DNA from: JANLYC01 sp963815445 | GTDB taxonomy: Bacteria > Actinomycetota > Actinomycetes > Propionibacteriales > Nocardioidaceae | Direction of reading: 5' to 3' | Length of the DNA stretch: 64,000 bases | Assembly (NCBI GenBank): GCA_963815445.1 | Contig: CAWFGV010000011.1 | Location: forward strand, 930,001 to 994,000 | Part shown: piece after piece, positions 26,018 through 38,254 of the stretch | How the letters are laid out: every line of letters starts with the position of its first letter | How positions within the stretch are numbered: position 1 is the stretch's first letter | Translations under genes and position numbers: made by a program | Notes under the pieces: generated by a model | The model's database searches: none | Told to the model about the DNA's origin: nothing | What the model saw: the letters and a program-made list of their open reading frames with translations, nothing else

Positions 26018-26851
26018 TCAGTGGGTCAGAGCGAGCCGAACGGTGTCGATGGACCGCAGCGCCGCGTCGCGCAGGGCGAGCGACGACGGGCCGGCGCCGA
26101 GCACCTCACGCGACGTGCTGGGCAGCACCAAACTCTCGACGCCGGCAAAGATCCGCTGCAGGTCATCAGGTCCGCCACCCTGTGCGCCGTACCCGGGCGC
26201 CAGCAGCGGCCCGTTGACCGCCAGGTCCTCGGTGCGGTCCGACAGGTTCGCGGCCACCACGGCTCCGACCGAGCCCATCGGTTCGGCGCCTACGTTCTCT
26301 GCCGCGATCGCGGCCAGCATCGTCGTCGCCACCGTGCCGGCCGGAGCGACGGCGTGCTGGACGTCGGGACCCCCGCGGTTGGACGTGCGGGCGAGCACGA
26401 AGACGCCGGCCCCGTGGGTGCGGGCCATGTCCAGCACGGGCCGCAGCGATTCGAAGCCGAGGTAGGGGCTCACGGTCATCGCGTCCACCGCCATCGGCGA
26501 GGACTGGTCCAGGTACGCCTCGGCATACCCCTGCATCGTCGAACCGATGTCGCCGCGCTTGGCGTCGAGGAGGACGAGGGCCCCGGCGTCGCGGGCGGCG
26601 GCGACGGTCTTTTCGAGGACGCCGATACCGGCAGCGCCATGCCGCTCGAAGAAGGCTGACTGCGGCTTGAGCACCGCCACGTCGGCCGCCAACGCCTCGA
26701 CACAGGTCAGGGCGAACGACTCCAGGCCCGCCGGGTTGTCGTCCAGGCCCCAGGCGGAGAGCAGGGCAGCGTGTGGGTCGATTCCCACGCAGAGTTGGCC
26801 GCGACGATCCATGGCCAGGCGGAGACGAGCGCCGAACGGTTGCATCTTCAT
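26018..26851 (-). CDS. pyrF: Orotidine 5'-phosphate decarboxylase
   Basis: Last step of UMP synthesis. 277 residues, the longer type found in actinobacteria. Visible: LCVGIDPHAALL (about 20-31), KPQSAFFERHG, and the catalytic LLDAKRGDIGSTMQGYA (about 94-110, the DxKxxD pattern). C-terminal GYGAQGGGPDDL is the phosphate-binding loop. ATG 26851 overlaps the pyrD stop; an alternative ATG lies two codons in. Last gene of the pyr operon. Confidence 0.97.
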   Translation of the reverse strand: MKMQPFGARLRLAMDRRGQLCVGIDPHAALLSAWGLDDNPAGLESFALTCVEALAADVAVLKPQSAFFERHGAAGIGVLEKTVAAARDAGALVLLDAKRGDIGSTMQGYAEAYLDQSSPMAVDAMTVSPYLGFESLRPVLDMARTHGAGVFVLARTSNRGGPDVQHAVAPAGTVATTMLAAIAAENVGAEPMGSVGAVVAANLSDRTEDLAVNGPLLAPGYGAQGGGPDDLQRIFAGVESLVLPSTSREVLGAGPSSLALRDAALRSIDTVRLALTH

Positions 26852-27867
26852 CCTTCGGTGGGCGTGGTGGGACGGTCTGCTGGTTCGGGCAGATCAGGGT
26901 TGGGTGTGGCGGCGCGCGTGCGGTGCGCCAGCGCGATGGCCTCACCGACCTTGCCGATGCCGCGGCGCGCGAGCTCTTCGCGCAGTTCGCGCACGACCCG
27001 GATCGGGGCAGTCGGGTCGTTGAAGATCGCGGTTCCGACCTGGACGGCCGACGCTCCTGCCGCCAGGAACTCCAACGCGTCGGCGCCTGTCCGGACGCCG
27101 CCGACGCCGACGATCGGAACCCCGGGCATGGCCGCTGCGACCTGCCAGACCGCACGGACGGCGACGGGGCGGATGGCCGGTCCGGAGAGTCCGCCGGTGA
27201 CACCGCCGAGCTGCGGTCGCATCGAGTCGAGGTCGACGCGCAGGCCGAGCAGGGTGTTGATCAGCACCAGCCCGTCGGCGCCAGCCTCGACCACCGACTC
27301 GGCGATCTCCACGATGCTGGTCACGTCGGGAGACAGCTTGGCCAGCACGGGGACGCCGCGTGGGGTGTCCCGCCGTACGACGGAGATCACTCGCGCCGCC
27401 TGCACGGGGTCGCAGGCGAACACGAGGCCACGGTTCTCGACGTTCGGGCAGGAGATGTTGACCTCGATCGCTGCCACGCCGGGCGTATGCCCGACACGTC
27501 GTGCCAGCTCGGCGTACTCCGCGAGCGACGACCCGGCGATCGAGACGATGGGGCGAGCGTCCTGCTGCAGGAGCCACGGAAGGTCACGAGCGAGGAAGGA
27601 GTCGATGCCGGGGCCCTGGAGGCCGATCGAGTTGAGCATGCCGGACGGCGTCTCCGCCATGCGGGGCGTGGCTCGTCCCGACCGCGGGTCGCGCATGATC
27701 GACTTGGTCACGACCGCGCCGAGGTCACGCACGTCGAAGAACTGCTGCAGCTCGCGACCTGCCCCGGCGCATCCGCTGGCCGTCATCACCGGGTTGTCGA
27801 GATGAACGTCGGCCAGCACGGTCGTGAGGTCGACGTCGTCGGGGTCCAGGGCGCGCAGGTCAGCCAT
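26848..27867 (-). CDS. pyrD: Dihydroorotate dehydrogenase, class 1B catalytic subunit
   Basis: Oxidises dihydroorotate to orotate; class 1B enzymes work with PyrK and pass electrons to NAD. 339 residues from ATG 27867, which shares a base with the pyrK stop (TGATG). FMN barrel with PVMTASGCAGAG near the N-terminus, EVNISCPNVENRG (about 154-166), LINTLLG and GVGGVRTGADALEFLAAGASAVQ for FMN phosphate. A C-terminal Arg/Pro-rich tail of about 20 residues is extra. The pyrK partner next door supports class 1B. Confidence 0.96.
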   Translation of the reverse strand: MADLRALDPDDVDLTTVLADVHLDNPVMTASGCAGAGRELQQFFDVRDLGAVVTKSIMRDPRSGRATPRMAETPSGMLNSIGLQGPGIDSFLARDLPWLLQQDARPIVSIAGSSLAEYAELARRVGHTPGVAAIEVNISCPNVENRGLVFACDPVQAARVISVVRRDTPRGVPVLAKLSPDVTSIVEIAESVVEAGADGLVLINTLLGLRVDLDSMRPQLGGVTGGLSGPAIRPVAVRAVWQVAAAMPGVPIVGVGGVRTGADALEFLAAGASAVQVGTAIFNDPTAPIRVVRELREELARRGIGKVGEAIALAHRTRAATPNPDLPEPADRPTTPTEG

Positions 27868-28762
27868 CAGTGACCGCCACCTGAGCCGGCACCGTACGTC
27901 TGCGGTGGGATCGTGCCGACTGCGTCCCACTGCACTCTGTCGCCGCCGAAGACCGGGCCCTCGACGCAGGAGCGCACCATCCTGATCACGCCGTCGTCTC
28001 CCTCGACCGGCAGCACGCACGTCATACAGACGCCGATCCCGCAGGCCATCGACTCCTCGACCGCGGTCTGGCTCCAGGCGCCATGCTCGACGGCGACGTC
28101 GGTCACGGCCCTCAGCATGCCCATCGGCCCGCAGGAGTAGACGACCTCGATCTTGTTGCGCGTGATGAGACCGGGAAGCGCGTCGGTGACGACGCCCTTG
28201 ATGCCGACGGAGCCGTCGACCGTGGTGACGGTGACCGACTGTGCCGCTCGCCGGGCCTCCAGCGTGCCGAACAGGCGCGTCTCGGTCGCCGCTCCCAGCA
28301 CCATGTGCACGGCACAGCGCCGCTCACGCAGTCGCTCGGCCAGACCGAACAGCGGCGCGGACCCGTAGCCACCGCCGACCAGCGCGCAGGCCACCGGCTC
28401 CTTCGGCAACGCGAACGGCCGTCCGAGCGGGCCGACCACGTCGACCGCGTCGTGCGGCTGCAACCGCGAGAGCCACTGGGTGCCGGGACCCCCTGCCGCG
28501 AAGACGATCTCGACGGTGCCTCCGTAGATACCGGCCGGGCGGGCGCGGTAGATCGAGAAGCAGCGGCGTAGCAGATGGGCTGACGTGGTGCCTCCGACGG
28601 CGAGGGCGACGAAGTTGCCGGGGCGGGTCTGCTCGGCGATGCCGTCGGCCACGATCGTCAGGTGGAAGTAGTCCCCCACGCGCTTCATGGAGAACACCTC
28701 CCCGATCACCTGGAGCGGGCGGCGTTCGGTGGACGCCGTCGCGAACGTGCTGTCGGTGGGGC

Positions 28763-28766
<4 letters not shown>
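27867..28766 (-). CDS. pyrK: Dihydroorotate dehydrogenase electron-transfer subunit
   Basis: FAD and [2Fe-2S] protein linking PyrD to NAD. 299 residues from GTG 28766 (GTGA overlap with carB); the longer frame is the shadow of carB. Flavin-binding LLRRCFSIYRA (about 63-73), NAD-binding GGGYGSAPLFG and CGPMGMLRAV, and a C-terminal iron-sulfur site with cysteines spaced CGIGVCMTC and a fourth in VRSCVEGPVF. Confidence 0.95.
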
Positions 28767-32112
<3,346 letters not shown>

Positions 32113-32113
<1 letters not shown>

Positions 32114-33313
32114 CAGGCACCGCCTTCGGTGGTCGAGCTTCCCGAGCTCAACGGTGGCTTGTTGAGCCGGCCCGTCGCGCAGCTGCGGACTTCGTCGCTG
32201 CCGGCCGTCCATCAACTCCACGAAACGGTCGAACAGGTAGCCGGCGTCATGAGGGCCGGCGGCGGCCTCGGGGTGGTACTGGACGCTGAACGCTGTCAGC
32301 GCGCCGTTCTCGTCGGTGAGGGCCAGCCCCTCGACGACATCGTCGTTGAGACAGACATGGCTCACGGTCGCGTTGCCGTACGGCGTCGGAGTGCTGCCGG
32401 ACAAGGACGCCGCGACGGCGAAGCCGTGGTTGTGGGCCGTCACCTCGACCTTCCCGGTGGTGCGGTCCATGACGGGTTGGTTGATGCCGCGGTGGCCGTA
32501 GGTGAGCTTGTAGGTGTCGAAGCCGAGCGCGCGACCGAACAGCTGGTTGCCGAAGCAGATCCCGAAGTACGGGATGCGGCGCTCCAGGACACTGCGTAGC
32601 ACCTCCACCTCGTGGTCGGCCGTGGCCGGGTCACCGGGTCCGTTGGAGAAGAACACACCGTCCGGCTCGACCGCCAGCACGTCCGCCAACGTGGACGCGG
32701 CCGGCAGCACCGTGACCTCGATGCCGCGCTCGGCCATCCGGCGCGGCGTCATCGACTTGATGCCCAGGTCGACTGCCGCGACGCGGAACAGCCGCTTCCC
32801 CACCGCAGGGACCGTGTACACCGCAGGCGTGGAAACCTCGGCAGCCAGCGCGGCGCCGGTCATCTGCGGAGCCGCCCGCACCCGGGCGAGCAGTTCGTCC
32901 GCGCTGCTGCCGTCGGACGCGATGCCGACGCGCATGGCACCGCGTTCGCGGAGGTGACGAGTGAGTGCACGGGTGTCGATGCCGCTGATGCCGACCACGT
33001 CCTGCGCAACCAGCTCGTCGTCCAGGGTGCGCCGGGAGCGCCAGGAGCTCGGCTGCCGGGCCGGGTCGCGAACGACATACCCTGCGACCCAGATGCGTGC
33101 CGACTCACCGTCCTCGTCGTTGACGCCGGTGTTGCCGACATGCGGGCTGGTCATGACGACGACCTGGCGGTGGTATGACGGGTCGGTCAGCGTCTCCTGG
33201 TATCCGGTCATCCCGGTCGAGAACACCGCCTCGCCGATCGTCTCCCCCACGGCCCCGTAGGCCGCACCATGGAACGTCCGCCCGTCCTCGAGCACCAGCA
33301 CAGCATCAGTCAC
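32113..33313 (-). CDS. carA: Carbamoyl-phosphate synthase small (glutaminase) subunit
   Basis: Releases ammonia from glutamine for CarB. Starts at GTG 33313 overlapping the pyrC stop (GTGA). N-terminal domain VLVLEDGRTFHGAAYGA; class I amidotransferase with nucleophile Cys in YFGICFGNQLFG (about 247-258), HNHGF, and the His-Glu pair in YHPEAAAGPHDA. Recognisable CarA ends near residue 366 (RFVELMD). About 34 residues without resemblance follow and run in frame into CarB. In the +1 frame the same stretch ends in TGA at 32115-32113 overlapping the carB ATG, the layout expected for separate genes. Confidence 0.88.
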
Positions 33314-34593
33314 TGCAGCTTCCCATCGAGAACGGTGGCTCGCCCGCGCAAGAACGTTGCCACGACGCGCCCCGGCAGCTCGAGCCCGGCGTACGGCGTG
33401 TTGCGGGACAGCGACGCTGACTCACGCGGATCGATGACCCGGGTGGCTGCCGGATCGACGAGCACCACGTTGGCGGCGCTCCCGACCTCCAGGCCTCCGC
33501 CGTGCTCGGACAGCCGGCCGATCGCCGCCGGGCGAACCGACATCCGGTCGGCCACCTCTGCCCAGTCGAGCAGCCCGGTGTCCACCATCGCGTGCTGGAC
33601 GACCGACAACGCGGTCTCGAGGCCGAGCATGCCCATGGCCGCCGCCGCCCACTCGCACTCCTTGTCCTCGGTGGGATGCGGTGCGTGGTCGGTGGCCACG
33701 GCGTCGATCGTGCCGTCCGCGAGACCGGTGCGCAGCGCCTCGACATCATCGACGGTCCGCAGCGGCGGATTCACCTTGTAGATCGGGTCATAGCTCGCGA
33801 CCAGGTCGTCGGTCAGCATCAGGTGGTGCGGCGTCACCTCGGCCGTGACGTTCCAGCCCTTGCTCTTCGCCCAGCGGATCAGCTCGACAGAACCCGCGGT
33901 CGAGACATGGCAGACATGCAGGCGCGAACCGACGTGCGCGGCGAGCAGGCAGTCCCGGGCGATGATCGCCTCTTCGGCGACCGCCGGCCACCCGCGCATC
34001 CCCAGGATCCCGGACATCGTGCCCTCGTTCATCTGGGCGTCCTCGGTGAGCCGCGACTCCTGCGCGTGTTGCGCGACAACCCCGTCGAAGGCCTTGACGT
34101 ACTCGAGTGCCCGTCGCATCAACACGGCGTCGGAGACACACTGACCGTCGTCGGAGAACACCCGCACCCGGGCTGCGGAGTCCGCCATGGCGCCCAGCTC
34201 GGCCAACCGCTGCCCGCCGAGGCCCACGGTGACAGCGCCGACCGGACGTACGTCGACGTACCCCGCGGTCAACCCCAGGTTGAGCACCTGTTCGACGACA
34301 CCGGCCGTGTCTGCAACCGGATCAGTGTTGGCCATCGCGTGCACCGCCGTGAAACCGCCCAGCGCTGCCGCGCGGGAGCCGGACTCGACAGTCTCGGCAT
34401 CCTCCCGGCCCGGCTCACGCAGGTGGGTATGCAGGTCGACGAGTCCCGGCAAGGCCACCAGCCCGTCCGCGTCGATCGTCACCACGTGCGCCGGCGTGGA
34501 CCCCGCCTCGACGATCGCGCCGTCGACCAGCGCGAGATCCGTGGGCTCACCACCGAGCGGGCGAGCCCCCTTGATCACGTATGCCGTGCTCAT
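33310..34593 (-). CDS. pyrC: Dihydroorotase
   Basis: Zinc amidohydrolase that cyclises carbamoyl-aspartate to dihydroorotate. 427 residues, class I bacterial length. DLHTHLREPG (about 53-62) gives two metal histidines and the substrate Arg, CHVSTAGS (about 228-235) a third histidine region, TPHHLML, and ATDHAPHPTEDKE (about 301-313) the catalytic Asp. ATG 34593 overlaps the pyrB stop; its stop overlaps carA. Confidence 0.97.
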   Translation of the reverse strand: MSTAYVIKGARPLGGEPTDLALVDGAIVEAGSTPAHVVTIDADGLVALPGLVDLHTHLREPGREDAETVESGSRAAALGGFTAVHAMANTDPVADTAGVVEQVLNLGLTAGYVDVRPVGAVTVGLGGQRLAELGAMADSAARVRVFSDDGQCVSDAVLMRRALEYVKAFDGVVAQHAQESRLTEDAQMNEGTMSGILGMRGWPAVAEEAIIARDCLLAAHVGSRLHVCHVSTAGSVELIRWAKSKGWNVTAEVTPHHLMLTDDLVASYDPIYKVNPPLRTVDDVEALRTGLADGTIDAVATDHAPHPTEDKECEWAAAAMGMLGLETALSVVQHAMVDTGLLDWAEVADRMSVRPAAIGRLSEHGGGLEVGSAANVVLVDPAATRVIDPRESASLSRNTPYAGLELPGRVVATFLRGRATVLDGKLQ

Positions 34594-35579
34594 CGGGCGT
34601 CCTCCTCGTTGGCCAGTACTTCCTCGTCGACCAGTGCTTCATCGGCTGTCGGCGCTTCCGGATCCGCCCCGGACAGCAGCAGGTAGAGGACCGCCATCCG
34701 CACCGCGACACCGTTCGTGACCTGCTCGACGATGACCGAACGAGCCGAGTCCGCAACGTTCGCCGAGATCTCCATGCCGCGGTTCATCGGACCGGGGTGC
34801 ATGACGATCGCATGCTCGGGAAGCCGGGCGAACCTGCGCTCGTCCAGACCGTAGCGGCGGCTGTACTCACGGGCGCTCGGGAAGAACGCGGCGTTCATCC
34901 GCTCGCTCTGCACGCGCAGCATCATCACCGCGTCGCACTTGTCGAGCGCGCCGTCGAGGTCGTACGACGTGTGCACCGGCCAGGCGTCGACCCCGACCGG
35001 TAGCAGCGTCGGCGGCGCGACCAGCGTCACTTCGGCGCCGAGCGTCGCAAGAAGCAGTGCATTCGAGCGCGCGACCCGGCTGTGCAGGACGTCGCCGACG
35101 ATCGTGATGCGACGGCCGTCAAGGTCACCGAGGTGGCGCCGCAGCGTGAACGCGTCGAGCAGTGCCTGCGTCGGGTGCTCGTGCGTCCCGTCGCCGGCGT
35201 TGATCACGCTGGACCGGACCCAACCGGAGTTGGCGAGCCGGTGCGGAGCGCCGGACGATCCATGGCGGATGACCACCGCGTCGGCGCCCATCGCTTCCAG
35301 CGTCAGCGCGGTGTCCTTCAGGCTCTCGCCCTTCGACACGCTCGAACCCTTGGCGGAGAAGTTGATGACGTCGGCCGACAACCGCTTGGCGGCCGCCTCG
35401 AAGGAGATCCGGGTGCGGGTGGAGTCCTCGAAGAACAAGTTGACCACGGTGCGCCCGCGCAGGGTCGGCAGCTTCTTGATCGGCCGGTCGGCCAGGGACC
35501 GCAGCTCTTCCGCAGTGTCGAGAATCGTCAGGGCGTCGTCGCGGGTGAGGTCGGCGGCCGAGAGCAGATGGCGCTTCAT
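34590..35579 (-). CDS. pyrB: Aspartate carbamoyltransferase catalytic subunit
   Basis: Joins carbamoyl phosphate and aspartate. 329 residues. Carbamoyl-phosphate site FFEDSTRTRISFE (about 49-61), KGSSVSKGES loop, GDGTHEHPTQALLD (about 128-141), GDVLHSRVARSN and HPGPMNRG (about 263-270). No PyrI is present, as in other Gram-positives. A C-terminal acidic tail is extra. Coupled to pyrR and pyrC by ATGA overlaps. Confidence 0.97.
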   Translation of the reverse strand: MKRHLLSAADLTRDDALTILDTAEELRSLADRPIKKLPTLRGRTVVNLFFEDSTRTRISFEAAAKRLSADVINFSAKGSSVSKGESLKDTALTLEAMGADAVVIRHGSSGAPHRLANSGWVRSSVINAGDGTHEHPTQALLDAFTLRRHLGDLDGRRITIVGDVLHSRVARSNALLLATLGAEVTLVAPPTLLPVGVDAWPVHTSYDLDGALDKCDAVMMLRVQSERMNAAFFPSAREYSRRYGLDERRFARLPEHAIVMHPGPMNRGMEISANVADSARSVIVEQVTNGVAVRMAVLYLLLSGADPEAPTADEALVDEEVLANEEDAR

Positions 35580-36250
35580 GACGTGCTCTCCTGCGGCGTG
35601 GAGATGACGACGGCATCGGCACGCTCGGAGCCGTCGTACTCGCTGAGTGACACATGCACGCGCTCGGCGAGGGACGTCGGCAGGTTCTTGCCCACGAAGT
35701 CGGCCCGGATCGGCAGCTCACGGTGGCCGCGGTCCACGAGAACGGCGAGCTGGACGGCCCGTGGACGGCCCACGTCGTTGAGCGCGTCGAGAGCAGCGCG
35801 GATCGTGCGACCGCTGAAGAGGACATCGTCGACCAGGACCACGATCGCGCCGTCGACCCCACGGGCCGGGATGTCGGTGGCGCCGAGCGCTCGGGCTGGT
35901 CGCATCCGCAGGTCGTCGCGGTACATCGTGATGTCGAGCGACCCGGCCGGCACGTCGACGCCTTCGACCCGGCTCATGACCGCAGCGATCCGGTGGGCCA
36001 GCGGCGTGCCGCGCGAGGGAATACCCAGCAAGATGACGTCGGCCGAGCCCTTGTTGCGCTCGAGGACCTCGTGGGCGACCCGCGTCAGCGCGCGGTTGAT
36101 GTCATGCGCGTCGAGAACGACACGGGAAACCTCAGCGGAGGCGGCGGAAGGGGATCCACGGTGGGGATCTCGGGAATCGTCCGGCGACGAGGCCCCCGGC
36201 GATGCTGCTGATGCGGTCGTGGCGGACGAGCTGCCTTGCGCAGACGACAC
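35576..36250 (-). CDS. pyrR: Bifunctional pyr operon RNA-binding regulator / uracil phosphoribosyltransferase
   Basis: UMP-responsive RNA-binding repressor of the pyr operon with side uracil phosphoribosyltransferase activity. 224 residues from GTG 36250, fixed by AAGGAGG at 36265-36259, eight bases upstream. The first 38 residues are Ser/Ala/Pro-rich and extra compared with the usual 180-190-residue protein. The core has ILLGIPSRGTPLA, SLDITMYRDDLR and the PRPP loop VVLVDDVLFSGRTIRAA (about 139-155). First gene of pyrR-B-C-carA-carB-K-D-F. Confidence 0.96.
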   Translation of the reverse strand: MSSAQGSSSATTASAASPGASSPDDSRDPHRGSPSAASAEVSRVVLDAHDINRALTRVAHEVLERNKGSADVILLGIPSRGTPLAHRIAAVMSRVEGVDVPAGSLDITMYRDDLRMRPARALGATDIPARGVDGAIVVLVDDVLFSGRTIRAALDALNDVGRPRAVQLAVLVDRGHRELPIRADFVGKNLPTSLAERVHVSLSEYDGSERADAVVISTPQESTS

Positions 36251-36268
36251 AGCTTCGACCTCCTTCTC

Positions 36269-36283
36269 CGCCTCACCGGACGG
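36269..36283 (-). promoter_or_regulatory. PyrR-binding motif in the pyr leader
   Basis: Minus-strand CGTCCGGTGAGGCG (36282-36269) matches the PyrR recognition pattern ARUCCNGNGAGGYU at nearly every fixed position; CCG before and CGG after can close a small stem. It ends three bases before the AAGGAGG ribosome site of pyrR, so bound PyrR could block translation, the mechanism described for mycobacteria. No terminator hairpin with a T-run follows. Confidence 0.65.
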
Positions 36284-36372
36284 CTCGTTAAAGGATGTCT
36301 GTCGGTCGACACGGTATCAGGTGGCCCCGGCCGCCCCGCGAACGAGTTTTCGAATACACAGAGTATTTTTGG

Positions 36373-36385
36373 CAACTCTGAGTAA
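36373..36385 (+). promoter_or_regulatory. Candidate BldD box upstream of bldD
   Basis: CAACTCTGAGTAA fits the BldD pattern TNAC-N5-GTNA at all but one fixed position and lies 83 bases before the bldD start in the bldD/pyrR divergent region. BldD is known to bind its own promoter in streptomycetes. A single short match by eye, so tentative. Confidence 0.4.
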
Positions 36386-36467
36386 CCAAGACCGATTCCT
36401 CGGTACGCTTTTCATATCGGTGCAGGACGATCCCTACCATTTTCGTCCGCAAAGAAAGGGACGAAAC

Positions 36468-36965
36468 ATGACAGAGAACTACGCCAAGGCCCTAGGGATG
36501 CGGCTGCGGGCGATCCGCCAGCAGCAAGGTCTGTCCCTGCAAGGGGTCGAGGAGAAGTCCGACGGTCTCTGGAAGGCCGTGGTTGTCGGCTCCTACGAGC
36601 GTGGCGACCGGGCGGTGACCGTGCAGCGGCTGTCCGAGCTGGCCCAGTTCTACGGCGTTCCGATGAACGAGCTGCTCCCGGGTGCGCACGAGCTCGGCGC
36701 GGCACGCGAGGCACACCCCAAGCTGGTGCTCGACATCGAGCGACTCCACCAGCTCGACCTCAACGACGCCGCTCCCCTGTCGCGATTCACCGCGAGCATC
36801 CAGTCGATGCGCGGTGACTACAACGGGCGGGTGCTGTCGATCCGGCAGGAAGACCTACGCACGCTGGCCGTCATCTACGACGAGCCGCCGAGCGCATTGG
36901 CCGAGCGACTCATCAACTGGGGCGTCATGCGCCCCGACGGCACCCGCGAGGCTGCTGAGTTCTGA
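36468..36965 (+). CDS. bldD: Developmental regulator BldD
   Basis: Helix-turn-helix repressor that dimerises around tetrameric cyclic di-GMP and controls sporulation and growth genes in streptomycetes. 165 residues from ATG 36468 (AAAGGG seven bases before it); the long upstream open frame is opposite pyrB/pyrR and is rejected. DNA-binding domain about residues 8-70 (RLRAIRQQQGLSLQGVE, SYERGDRAVTVQRLSEL). The cyclic-di-GMP signature RGD-X8-RQxD is intact: R115-G-D117 and R126-Q-E-D129. Divergent from pyrR and convergent with nusB, matching actinobacterial synteny. Confidence 0.95.
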   Translation: MTENYAKALGMRLRAIRQQQGLSLQGVEEKSDGLWKAVVVGSYERGDRAVTVQRLSELAQFYGVPMNELLPGAHELGAAREAHPKLVLDIERLHQLDLNDAAPLSRFTASIQSMRGDYNGRVLSIRQEDLRTLAVIYDEPPSALAERLINWGVMRPDGTREAAEF

Positions 36966-37037
36966 GCGAAGGCGCGGGATCCGGCTCCGTAAACCACCTG
37001 CCAAACACCCTCCCCACAGGTCGAGCGCGACTGGGCG

Positions 37038-37475
37038 TCAGCTGGATTGTTGAGCCGGCCGCTGCGACTCCGTCGTCCGCGGCGGTCCATCCGCGATCTT
37101 GGCCAGCAGCCCGTTGACGAACGCCGGCGAGTCGTCGGTCGACAGCTCGCGCGCAAGCGCCACGGCTTCGGAGAGGGCCACAGCGTCGGGAACCTCGTCG
37201 ACGTGCTTGAGCTCGAAGACCCCGATGCGCACGATGTTGCGGTCGACGGCGGGCATCCGGGCCAGCGGCCAGCCCGACGAGTACGCCGTGATGGTCTCGT
37301 CGATCTCCGCGCGGTGCAGGTCCACACCTTCGACCAGCGTCACGGTGTAGGGGTTGAGCGGCGTCTCGGCCGCCTCCTGACGCGCGGTGAGGGTCTCGTC
37401 GGCCCGCAGGCCGCGTAGCTCGGACTCGTAGAGGATGTCGAGGGCGCGCTTGCGCGCCTTGGTGCGTGCACCCAT
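37038..37475 (-). CDS. nusB: Transcription antitermination factor NusB
   Basis: Binds boxA RNA with NusE (S10) for rRNA antitermination. 145 residues, all-alpha, starting ARTKARKRALDILYESELRG; middle LVEGVDLHRAEIDETI, and the C-terminal VDRNIVRIGVFEL and SPAFVNGLLAKIAD blocks. Follows efp by 27 bases on the same strand. The 72 bases to the convergent bldD end show no clear terminator. Confidence 0.96.
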   Translation of the reverse strand: MGARTKARKRALDILYESELRGLRADETLTARQEAAETPLNPYTVTLVEGVDLHRAEIDETITAYSSGWPLARMPAVDRNIVRIGVFELKHVDEVPDAVALSEAVALARELSTDDSPAFVNGLLAKIADGPPRTTESQRPAQQSS

Positions 37476-37502
37476 GAGCGTGTGCTCCTGACTTTGGCCG
37501 GG

Positions 37503-38066
37503 TTAGCTGGTGACGCGGCCGAGGTAGCTGCCGTCGCGGGTGTCGACCTTGACCTTCTCACCGGTCGTGATGAACAGCGGGACCGCGATCTCGTGACCCG
37601 TCTCCAACCGGGCCGGCTTCGTGCCACCCGTCGAGCGGTCGCCCTGCAGCCCCGGCTCGGTGTACTCCACGAGCAGCTCCACAGAGGCCGGGAGCTCGAT
37701 GTAGAGCGGCGTGCTGTCGTGGACGGCGACGATCGCCTCCTGGTTCTCGAGCATGAAGTTCGAGGCGTCACCAACCGTGTCGGGTGTCAGGTGCGTCTGC
37801 TCGAAGGTCTCGGCGTCCATGAAGATGTAGGAGTCACCGTCGTTGTACAGGTAGGTCATCGTCCGCTTGTCCACGTTCGCGACATCAACCTTCACATCGG
37901 CGTTGAAGGTCTTGTCGACCACCTTGCCCGACATGACGTTCTTCAGCTTGGTGCGCATGACGGCACCGCCCTTGCCCGGCTTGTGGTGCTGGAACCACAC
38001 GACAGACCACAGCTGTCCGTCGAGGTTGAGCACCATGCCGTTCTTCAGGTCGTTCGTCGTCGCCAT
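37503..38066 (-). CDS. efp: Translation elongation factor P
   Basis: Relieves ribosome stalling at proline runs. 187 residues from ATG 38066 (AGGAA seven bases before it). Three beta-barrel domains; the tip loop of domain I is HHKPGKGGAVMRTKLKN with the conserved Lys at the P-site contact. No epmA/epmB or earP modification gene is seen nearby, as usual in actinobacteria. C-terminal TGEKVKVDTRDGSYLGRV is the family ending. Confidence 0.97.
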   Translation of the reverse strand: MATTNDLKNGMVLNLDGQLWSVVWFQHHKPGKGGAVMRTKLKNVMSGKVVDKTFNADVKVDVANVDKRTMTYLYNDGDSYIFMDAETFEQTHLTPDTVGDASNFMLENQEAIVAVHDSTPLYIELPASVELLVEYTEPGLQGDRSTGGTKPARLETGHEIAVPLFITTGEKVKVDTRDGSYLGRVTS

Positions 38067-38254
38067 CGGGGCTTCCTGTGTCGTGTCGTCGCACTCGTGG
38101 TGCCGGAGTCGTGCTGGGCCGTGCGTCGTCCAGGGAACGACCACGGGGTAGACGCGTCAGTCTAGCCGCAGGCGCATCTCGGGCCCCAATCGGCGAAACC
38201 CATCCGCCCGGCCGTGGCGTCGCGACGTCGTCCGGTGCGACTACGGTGGAACTC

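Noticed and set aside
35082..36467. Upstream extension of the bldD frame
   Set aside because: Lies opposite pyrB and pyrR and crosses the divergent promoter region; BldD family proteins start at the ATG 36468.
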